Shown: positions 54,496-64,000 of the stretch, piece after piece
Numbering within the stretch: the first letter of the stretch is position 1
Layout of the letters: the number at the start of each line of letters is the position of its first letter
NCBI GenBank assembly: GCA_003864495.1
Contig: ML133460.1
Coordinates: 1,162,873 to 1,226,872, forward strand
Direction of reading: 5' to 3'
Source of the DNA: Nemopilema nomurai
Lineage: Eukaryota; Cnidaria; Scyphozoa; Rhizostomeae; Rhizostomatidae
Length of the DNA stretch: 64,000 bases
Notes under the pieces: generated by a model
What the model saw: only the letters and a program-made list of their open reading frames with translations
What the model was told of the DNA's origin: nothing
Database searches by the model: none
Made by a program: the position numbers and the translations under genes

Positions 54496-56851
54496 ATGCG
54501 TCTACATTTGAAGAAGATAGTTTTCTTGTCGTTCACCATTGCATTTCTTTACACTGTCGCTGCCTTGATTCGTGTTTTAGTTGACGTTGAGTATGGAATG
54601 GCTGCTCATTTAAGTTCGAGCACGGCTGAGCATGCTGTCGTTCGCCGAACCACGCCAAAGAAGAAACCGGCTTGTAGGATTCCGCAGCTGGATCCGTTTG
54701 ATCCTGAAGCGAAGAAGCATATCAAGGATATAGGCAAACTCGAATGCCCGAAGAAATACTTTTCTCGTCTAGAGGAGCATATGCTTGTTATTCAAGTCGA
54801 TAATGTTATCGGTGCGTATTATGAATACATTACTAGGCCGGAGAACGATGATGATCACGTGAAATATACCAACCGAGTCAAAATTACCACGGAAGTGAGA
54901 GTTTCGCCACACAAAGGGGCGGTCGGGTGCCTGTTTGACGGGGATCATGGAGCCATCTACGCCGATACCAAATCCAAGGAGATTGTGTACCGGAGCGCAA
55001 AAGAGTTTTCAGTTTGCAACCCGGATGCTTTCTGGTACTTGAATCCCCTCGGAGCAATTGAAACCCTCTTGGATAAGTATTGTTTGGCTGTTAACGATTC
55101 ATGTGCAAGCCACGTGACCTGCCCGCTCATCATATCCCCTTGCAAAGGGAAAGGGAACAGGTTCGAGTTCCAAAACGACGGCTCAATCATGCACTTGGCA
55201 ACGTCTAAGTTCATCGTATTCAAAACCAAGACAGTGGTAGAGGTCATAGTTTGAATTTGGTCGAGAGAGAGGCTGCTGGGAAATGGGCTGATTATTGAGA
55301 GTTCTATTCAGAATGTTCACGTTCGCCACAAAGTCACGGGTGATTTTATTCGAGTGGCGATTATTAAAGACAGGAAAATGTACGTGGAGTACCATGCTAC
55401 GATAGTGGAGAAGGAAGATGTAAAGAAGAGAGCGAAGACCCGAAGATTTCTCCAAATATGCCCTACAATGTTGCTTTTCTAATGATCGACTCACAGTCGG
55501 CGTCGAACGTGAAACGGGCGATGCCCAAGTCGTATGAATACCTCAAAAGCGATGGAAGTAGTTTCATATTTGAGGGCCATACCATAGTCGGAGACGGGAC
55601 GACCGCGCAATTGAGTTCCATTTTTGCCGGGGGATTTGAGTGGGACTTCCCGGAGAGTCGCAGGGGCTTTGCAAACGCAAGGTCCATAGACGATTGGCCG
55701 TTTTTGTTCAAAGAATTCGCAGACCGAGGATATGTCACAATGTATGATGAAGATGAGCCAATCTATGGCACTTTCAACTATCGTCTGCTTGGTTTCAAAA
55801 AGCCACCGACAGATCACTACACGAGGCCATTTTGGCTTGTGTCCGAAGCCGAGCGGCTTGTGGCGGAATTTGTCACGGCAATAACCCGATCTACGCCAGG
55901 AGTTTCGACTTTATACCAGTCTACACAAAAGGTACACAGGGATGCCAAAGATGTCGCTGACAGTCATGTCGGCCATGTTCACGATAACCTCAACAATGCC
56001 AAAAACCTCGACGACGATCTTCTCGCATTTCTGAAGAAGCTGAAAAATGACAAGATCCTCGATGACACCATTTTTGTTTTGTTTGGTGACCACGGGGCGC
56101 GATTCGAAGGATTTAGGGAAACACTGACAGGGAAAATGGAAGAGAGGCTACCGTTCCTGTCAATATCGGTACCATCAAATTGCTTGAAAAAGATCAGCAC
56201 CTGAAGGAGGCCATGCAGTATAATTCGAAAATCCTCACTTCACATTTCGACTTACACGCCACTTTGAAACACATGCTTACATATCCGGTTAGTCCGGATG
56301 TGAAATTTGGGCAAAGTCTATTCACTATGATCGACGAAAGTAGCCGAACTTGTGAAACAGCCGGTATTAAAGACCACTGGTGTCCGTGCCTCCAATTTGC
56401 TGAGCTTAGCGTTGATGACAGTGACGTCATTAAGATGGCCAAAACCGTCGTGACGCATATTAATGATAAGGTAATAGGCGCCGTGGCGGAAGCAAAAGGG
56501 CACTGCGAGGTATTGGCATTGGAACGGGTGAAGCGCGCAGGGAGGAGACTGCCAAGCGATATTATCCAGCGATTTAAGCAAACTGGACAGACGATGAAAT
56601 GCATCGAGTGTGACCTCTTTTTGGAGAAGGAGCCCAATTCAAAGCAGAACACAAAAGACTTCGAGTTGGTCATTTCAGTGTTGCCCAGTAATGCGACTTT
56701 TGAAGTTTCAGTTAAAGTCGTTAATAATGATGTCGTGGTGCAACCAGGTATCAGTCGACTGAATCGCTACGGAGACCAGCCGAAATGCATTCAGGACAAG
56801 CATCCGTCGCTTAGGAAGTATTGCCTATGCAAATCTCGATGGCTGCTTTAG
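54496..56851 (+). pseudogene. DUF229 / sulfatase-like type II membrane protein, frame-broken (decayed or assembly errors)
   Basis: Protein similarity runs without introns over the whole stretch, but in three overlapping open frames: 54496-55254, 55458-56204 and 56180-56851. The start has a short cytoplasmic end and one membrane anchor at about residues 8-30, giving a type II topology with a lumenal or extracellular body. CRIPQLDPFDPEAKKH is the usual DUF229 entry motif. The alkaline-phosphatase-fold motifs follow: FLMIDSQSASNVKRAMP (metal Asp), GDGTTAQLSSIFAG (nucleophile Thr region) and LFGDHGARFEGFRETLTG (metal Asp-His). The C-terminus ends in the family's CLCK-type motif. Breaks: a stop at 55252-55254, a frame change near 55444, three compensating changes between about 55875 and 55985, and one near 56168. 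Each frame change fits loss of one base. Family members are putative phosphodiesterases or sulfatases of unknown substrate. Confidence 0.85.
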
Positions 56852-59058
56852 CGCAGTATTCAATTAGGAGTATTAGGAAATTGTGCAATTTCGTCAAATC
56901 GCAAACTGGCGACGAATTTTCGTGTCGCCAAACGCGAAGTAGTTGAAGGTGACGTTGCTATCGAAACGGAATACCGTTTATGAAGAATCAGGAGGGCATT
57001 GGTGCTTCCAAGCTTAGTTTTTTTTCTGAAGCTATCTTTCGTCTCACGATAATTGATACGAGAAACACGCATAAACAAAACTGGGGAGCAAAGTTAAGCG
57101 AGGCATGAAGATTTCTGCACAACACCTGGCTAAATGTTTATCAATTGAGTATAAATATTGGAAAAAGTCATTGATCTCAACGTTGCCAAGAACCGTAACC
57201 TTTTCCACGGAACTCTGCCATCGACACATGTTGCATTGTTTCTATAATGCAGACTTTTTTACGTGTCATTTATGCAAAGCTGTTTTTTTTAATATAAAAA
57301 ATGGTCAATATGTAGTAAATGTATTGTATTGTAACTCTTTGAAAATGAAAAATCCTCGTGAAATGAAAAATGAGGAAGAAATTGTCATCGTTGAATGTGT
57401 TTTCTAATGAATTTATTTACATAAGACAGAGTGTCATTTGGGGTTCCTTGTCATGTTGTCGAATATTATATAGTCTGCATTTTTCATTGGGTTTCAAGTT
57501 CAACGTTTATTCTCGGTGCTTAGAGGTTCCCTTTAGTCGACTCTTTTAGGGCATCTTAAGGAACAGCTAATCTTGAGAAAAATTGAAAAGTCATATCATA
57601 AACACCAGCTTGCCTTCTATTTCAAATACGGCGGCCTGTTGTAGAACGATTATCGAAAAGGCAGAGCATCTTTTAGCCGAAAGCTACAAAATAGCATGGA
57701 AGACTGGAGTTTTGAATAGAATTCGAAAAACTTTCGGCTTCTGTCTAGGATGACATCAAGTTGTTTCTTTTTAAAGGGTGCAGTTATTTACCAACATTCA
57801 CCACTAACGTTATAAATTGGCCTATGGGTAATCATGAAAGCCATATGAACGATTGAATTGGACTTTATCTAATGCCCTTGTCTGTTGTTAATAGTTATTT
57901 AAAAAAGAGATAGTGTCGGAAATTAAACTTGTCAATTCTCTTGATAGTCGATTCTCTTGTCAGTTCATATAGCGTGAAAAGGCTCATAGTTTGCGTTACA
58001 CTTTTGCGTGGAAACTAGCAGCTTGCTTTATTTTAAAAATTGGTTATTACTTCTTTCTACTTATAACTGGCACAAAGTCTCAAAGAAAGAAAATAAAAGC
58101 CATTGGTTATATCTTCGTTTGGCGAAATTAATGTCGTCTCATTATTTACATAACAAACATAAAAATAGTTTCTAAATGTTTCTGACATCATGATGCAATC
58201 ATCACGATAACAATTTATCATATTTCCTAAGATTAGTATCAAAACAATTTACAAATTTCTACGGTAAAAAATACCGTACTGAAGGCTTATATAAAACATT
58301 CTAAACAGATGAAAACTATTACCTCGACAAAGCTGTAGTGTTGGGGGATTTCACTGCTTAGGGGAATTATGCGTTTGTCAGTATCTCGCAAATTTAGTGT
58401 TAATCTTTAGAAATAGACTACATATCCTTGCATATTTTGCGTTCATCTTAAAAAAGACTGCAGACATACCCGTAAACATCTTAGAAAAGACCTAAGCATA
58501 CTATAGGTACGCCTCAATATGTTGTAAGTAAAAAAAAAGGACTTTACGTATTCCCACATCCTTGAAGCATAAATTTTATCCTGCAAAATGATATGTTACA
58601 ACTTACTATTTATCCATATTTGGCATAAACTCTAGGCTGGTCGAGATAGAAAAATTTTTAGGGTTCGCATTGCTACAATACAATATCATATCGAGATTTT
58701 GGGGAAATATTTCACGAATAATTTGTTGGGCACTTTTCCAGACAGCCGATTAGAAATTTTGCTTATTACTGCCATGCAAGTGTCTTCGATAACACCTGGC
58801 TTCTCCTTAGATTCTGCTGATAACGAGTGAGGTATTGACAGATGAAACGCGCTTTCGTCTTGACATCGCAAACGCAGTCATGTTGTCGCTCGTGTGGCGG
58901 GCCGCCTCTTCGGAAGAGTGGACAGATGACAAAGACGAGGGCAGTGACGACGGGGGTGAAGCTGGCGAGTCTTGGCTAGTGGGCGATTCTCTATTACATT
59001 GCGCACTATCCCGTAGAGCCCGAGAAATGCCCCCGGGGTCGGTAATGTCTTATTTTCG
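56852..59058. other. Region between the convergent DUF229 and TTC28-like genes
   Basis: This holds the 3' flanks of two convergent genes and is AT-rich. TTTATT at 58026 (AATAAA on minus) is a possible but distant signal for the TTC28-like gene. I see no coding exon. Confidence 0.5.
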
Positions 59059-62000
59059 CTAGCATCGAGGACGGACGCTTCTCCGGCGTAATTCCCTCGG
59101 CAGATATATCGAGTCCTTCTTTTCCAGGCGCAATGCATCTATGATCGTAGTGCCTCTTGTAATGGAAGCGGTAGAGCTCTTTTGTTGATTTCCAGCCAAC
59201 TTATTGCGAATAATCAACGAGAAATTGTCTTTCGAATAATAGTCATCGACGTCAGCCTTTGATGGCAGTTTGCCAGATCCCTTTAGGCCCTCGAAACTGA
59301 ACTTGACGCTTCCCTTGCTGGCGCCCGACGTGGTACTGCTCATGCTTGTATCTGAGTCTTCCGACATTTTCCAAACTCTACCTGGCACTTCCTCTTCGGA
59401 AAGATCATCTAAAGGGAAAGAATCAGATTTCGATAGCATACGCCTTGGCATGCTGTTGCTTTGGTCACTTGTCGGTGGCTGGAGCCATTTCTAGAATTGG
59501 TATGTTGTTCGAAGAAGGACTGGTTCTTTCTAGAAGGAAGCGTTTGGCTTTTCCAGGGATCTTCATCTAACCTCTCGTTTGACACACCAAATACCGATTT
59601 CGTTCCTTCTTGGTAGAACAATGGGCCGTCAGTCGTTAAATGGCCATTCGGGCTTTCCGACAAATCAAGCAAACTTTCAGAAGTTTTGAAGCGTTTTAGT
59701 GAACTACTCAACTTCGCCGATTCATTTGACAGCGGCTTTCCGTAATCCTCCTCATCGGCCGGCCTCGTTACATTTGTGATCGAGCCGCGACCTCTGAGCC
59801 TCCGTGCACTGGGACCGACATCCGTCTCGCTGCCTTTGCCACCGAAGAGCCCGACTTTAGTTTGCAATGACAGCAAACTGATGCCGTTGTTGTTGTTAGA
59901 ATCCGCATGTCCATTCATGTCCCCAGACAGTTCTCGGCTGCCGTAGTGGCTGCGCCGCGGGAGGCTGAAGCCGCGACTGGCCTGATTGGGGAGGACCTGG
60001 CTTTTCGAACGGGGTGATACCCGCTGTCTACACTTTCGCGCGACAAGGACTGGCTGCCAGAAAGCCGATTTCGAAGCTGCACCTCTGACGCAGCTCGACC
60101 ATTAACATTGCACATGAAATCACCTTCAATATCCTCCGCTTCTGAAACACAAAGAAGATTCATGTAAAACTTCTTGCATCTACCACTCATCATTAATAAT
60201 AACACGTTTTGCAAAATGGTAATATCCGAGTCTAGAACTGGGGACATTAAATAGGCGTAGGCAGAAGAATCACATCAAATGGGACCGCATTGAACGGCCC
60301 AGGATTGCTTAACAGTGCAGCCATCAGCTGAGAGCATTTGACGTTCATTAGCATATTACAATTTAGCTCAACATTACGGGTCACTATGACCGACTGAAGG
60401 GAAAGCGTACAATGGAAGGCCCATTTGACATGTAGAATTTGTTGGAATGTACGGTTGTCGATCAAACTCACCGAGCATAATAGAAAAAAGTAATTTGAAA
60501 ATCGGCTGCGAGAAAATTCAGACAACAGCTCAATTTAAAGACTGCACCATGCTTATGTGTACATTTGAGACAATTTTGTGTGACATTAGGTGACATATGG
60601 CAAGGCTCACATAAATTTTTACGACAATCAATTATTCGTGGCGTGGTTATTGCAACAACAAAATCATATTGAATATAATTGTTCGTAAAAATTAGTGAAG
60701 GGAGACGATAAATTTTTTACGGAAGGAAACCTTCACAAAAGCAAAACAAATAGTCCTAGGGCTTGATTCAACAGAGCCTTCGGAGTGAGTGAGTGAGTGA
60801 GTGAGTGAGTGAGTGAGTGAGTGATTGAATAAACATAGCTACAACAACAACAAACTATAAAATACATATGTGACTAGCGTCCAGTCCTATTAAATTTGGA
60901 GGGGGGATGTCTTCAAGTGATTTTTAACCTGATTCTCATGCTTACCAAAAAGGTCGATAATGGCCTGTAGAGCGCATTGCAGCGGCCGGCGAAGATTGCA
61001 CCTGCCAGAACGCAAAACAACTTCATCGCGGCCCACGCCCATCAGGTCGAATCCCAGCGAAGACAGGAGCTCGTGGCAGCCCGGCACCCGCCAAACCTTG
61101 ATGCTGAGGGGAACTTGGACGTTGGAAGAGTCCTCAGAGAAGAACCCAATGACGTCTCGGAGCTACAAAGGAAGATTAATCAGTTGAACATGATGTTGGA
61201 GCGATCGAGTCCTGGGAATAGGGTGGTGTCCAGTCTTCTTCCGTCGACCACTGCGTTGACATGTCTTTCGTGATAAATTGGCAAATGACCTCAAGGGTTA
61301 GTTAGTTGGCTATTGTGGCTGAGTGCGTAGTAAGCACGTTTTTGTTATGAAAATCACATACATCATCTCACAAATGGATTTTCTCTATGCTCCGACCTAG
61401 ACTTTACAACACATGAAAATGTATCCCACGTCAACAATATTACTCCGCATCCCTTACTAAACATGGAGGGTCTTAATGTCATACAATGGTTTCTAGTTTA
61501 AGGTCGAAAAGGGATGTAGTCCTTGTTTCAGAATGAAACGAAATATTTCTCAAACCAACATCAGACTGTTTCAAGAAAGTAGATGGCTATTAAGTAAAGG
61601 ATGACAAGACTGAAATCTTAGAAACGTACCAGAGAGACAAGGGAGCCAGCAACCTCAGGGGCTGACCGCAGCTTCGACATCGCTTCCATTCCATTTCTCG
61701 ATAGCCCTAAAGAAGCAAAACACTGACGTATGAACACAAATCACAAATCGCAGATTAGACCACAAACCTTCTTATTATTGATCACAGATGGAAAAGGCAG
61801 AGAATCACAATGTTCGACCTGACTTCGAAGATCCGACCTGCCTGGCTTTACTTTTTCCTGATGAGCTGTATACGGGGCTGGAACCCTCTAATTTACCCCC
61901 AAACTTTTCATATTTGGAACTTCTCTGCTTCAACGAAGCATATTTTTAGAAATTAACCTGCTTTGCTTCCCTGCTCAATGTTTTGTATTCTTAAAAATAG

Positions 62001-63704
62001 GGTCCCTTAGGTTTCATTATGTCAAGTTCTGTTTTAAAGTAGGGAAATCTATCGAAAGTGATTGAAACACGATTGAAAGCATGATTTTGAAACATGGAGG
62101 AAACTAATTAGGTTGTTTTGCTGGGGAATTTCTCAGGGCGAAAGTTAGAAAAGCTGAAGCACAAAAGGCGGGAACGAGATGCTTTATTGACAAGGTGAAC
62201 AGGATTGACCAATGGGGGCATAATTTTGTTCCTTTGGGAATGCTACCCCCTTGCAAAGGATCAATGCAAACCTCCACGAGTGCATGGCGATGGAAACGGA
62301 CTATGGTCAAAAGCAAAAGGCCACAGACCAAGCTGGTTGAATACAAAACTACCTCAACTTTTTAACCACATAAAGGACAGGAACGAAAAGTATTTTATGC
62401 TGCATCAGTTCGTGCTAAAACTTGGGCGAAGCTACTTTCGAAAAAGGTGGATTGGTGAGTTTTCTAGACATATTATATTGGCCTAGGCCCAGTCAACACA
62501 AGCCTTGCTTCCCGAACTGTGAACTTTACAGTTTTGCTCATTGTTCGTGTTTGTAAACAAGAAGTAATATTATATTTAACAGATTTATTTTAAGATATCA
62601 TAGGGAAATCCCTTCAACTTTTGTCGCACTTGGTATGATAAAGTTGCGTCCGACCTCATATTCCAAAATATTACTAGATTAAATGTACGAGCCGTCGTGG
62701 CAACTAAATAACTTGCCCCTCTATATTCGGGCGGGTTTCGAAATGTTTTGTAATTGCAAAAGCTTTGCAAAATGATAATTGATGCGACGTTGAAAATCCA
62801 AGAATGTATCACACGGAGCGGGCGGTCTTGGTTTTCGACATTTCAGAGTTTAAGAGCTTCTGGCAACTTTAGGCCGATATTTCCTTGACGGATTAAATGC
62901 CACTCCGATGTCAGTAACCAAATATTTGATAGCTCTTAAACAAGAACCAAATATGAGGTAACTAACTGATGTATGACCGTAATTTTATGATTCAAAGTCC
63001 CTTGACTGTTGACCTCGAAAAAACATGCAAATAATTTTCCAGAAAAGCTTACACAACTTTCTTAGTACGCAAGTGGGAAATGCCTTGTATTATTTGCATA
63101 TCCGAAGGATAATCGAAAGCAAGGGTATTTCATTTAACTCGATTACCCAGAGCCCGTGGCTACTTTGAAATCAATTATACCTCCGGTACCATACCATCAG
63201 GCGTTGTGGTCAATATTTTGCTGTGGTGCATCTCATATATTGCAAGTATTTACTTTAAACAAACGGTTTGAATATGGGGATGGGGGAAAACAATGCATTT
63301 AATGCTGTATTTAATCTGAATATTCAAGGATATCACGAAATAAACGTTGAAAAATCGTATAACTTCTTCTTCAATGTGCGTCATTTCCAATCAAGGGCCA
63401 CCACATTAAATGCAACGCATATACATTCTCTATTGGGCCTGAGTGACAAATATAAAACAAGAACCAACTTACCTAGAAAGGCGTAGAGCGTGTTACTGCA
63501 CCGGTTCAATATCCCGACATGGTCTGTCCAAGGAAAGAAAACCGAGGCCGGTAAGTCACCGTTTGCGCGCTCGAACCGAAATCCGACCATCGTCAGCAAC
63601 TCTTGCCAGCCCAAGACATCTCCAACTTTGACCTTGATGCTTGCTTCGGTTGTGTACATCGATGTTCGTCGGCCCTGCGCGATTCTCTGACGCGCTTTTT
63701 CAAC
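59059..63704 (-). CDS. TTC28: TTC28-like TPR/CHAT protein, last four exons (5' part outside window); final exon has two frame breaks
   Basis: Minus-strand exons in order: 63473-63704, 61630-61706, 60946-61162 and 59059-60141. The first three join cleanly in phase, and the third meets the fourth in phase. They read VEKARQRIAQ...GWQELLTMVGFRFE...FFPWTDHVGILNRCSN, then LSRNGMEAMSKLRSAPEVAG, then LRDVIGFFSED...VWRVPGCHELLSSLGFDL. I recognise these as the conserved region that follows the CHAT domain in TTC28, a large TPR protein linked to Aurora B and cytokinesis; the match is from memory. The last exon is Ser/Arg-rich and probably disordered (SRESVDSGYHPVRK; LPRRSHYGSRELSGD). Its frame changes at about 59988-59995, in a C run, and again at about 59460-59490; both fit loss of one base. 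The protein ends RSVRPRC. If the breaks are real, the protein would stop at about 59915. Confidence 0.68.
60783..60825. repeat. (GTGA)n microsatellite
   Basis: About ten perfect GTGA units, inside the TTC28-like intron between exons 60946-61162 and 59059-60141. Confidence 0.95.
61707..63472 (-). other. TTC28-like intron, no gene seen
   Basis: A 1.8-kb intron. Frames of 80-93 codons exist on both strands at 62104-62486, but they overlap each other and resemble nothing known. Confidence 0.5.
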
Positions 63705-64000
63705 CTGAGATACGATTAAAAGACGGGTTATTGTGCTGTACAACTAAGGGCAAAGAGCATAACTTGTTTGCAAGAAATAAACAGATCTATTCATGCATTG
63801 ATTGTAATTTGCCTAATTCGGTAACAAACCTATTCTTGCACTCAGGAATAACCTGAAGATTGAATGGATGGGTCTCGCTCTCAAAACACCGATTCATAGT
63901 TGTGTATTGCACAAGAAAAACCCATCAACATGAAGAAAACCCGAGTCATTCAAATGGTGGTTTGGTTAAGTCTTCTAAATCATGCCCAACTAAATCTCTG

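Noticed and set aside
56194..56673. 159-codon minus-strand frame
   Set aside because: Antisense shadow of the DUF229 reading frame, which has clear family motifs on plus.
59270..59570. Plus-strand frames of about 74 codons
   Set aside because: Antisense to the final TTC28-like exon, with no similarity of their own.
61044..61056. GGTCGAATCCCAG, resembling a tRNA B box
   Set aside because: It lies in a TTC28-like coding exon; no A box or cloverleaf surrounds it. I saw no tRNA elsewhere in the window.

Overview
This is intron-rich animal nuclear DNA, AT-leaning by eye, with spliced genes, short exons and GT..AG introns, and no operons or bacterial features. The proteins are close to human orthologues. 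Together with the intronless sulfatase-like gene and a Penelope-like retroelement, this suggests a slowly evolving marine invertebrate, most likely an anthozoan cnidarian (coral or sea anemone). The taxon is an inference.

Layout: (1) 316-25194, plus strand: the gene for VIRMA/virilizer, the scaffold of the m6A RNA-methylation writer complex. The 5' part lies before the window. I could join 46 exons in one unbroken frame to the stop codon. (2) 30672-31265, minus strand: a small intronless ankyrin-repeat protein in an otherwise gene-poor stretch. (3) 38290-51998, plus strand: DNA topoisomerase I (TOP1), 28 coding exons, 820 codons, all catalytic residues present. One intron holds a 5'-truncated Penelope-like element with a GIY-YIG nuclease domain. 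(4) 54496-56851, plus strand: an intronless DUF229/sulfatase-like type II membrane protein whose frame is broken several times. (5) 59059-63704, minus strand: the 3' end of a TTC28-like TPR/CHAT protein gene, four exons, the last with two frame breaks.

The genes do not form a pathway; they are independent housekeeping or membrane loci. The two large genes are clean over about 6.9 kb of coding sequence. Every frame break in the last two genes can be explained by loss of single bases, so I flag local assembly error as a serious alternative to gene decay.

The other main observations are an excess of the 10-mer GTGACGTCAT, a set of 8-20 nt micro-exons and repeated acidic exons in the TOP1 N-terminal region, and several intronic tandem duplications. 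I found no clearly novel multi-gene system, tRNA, rRNA or CRISPR array.
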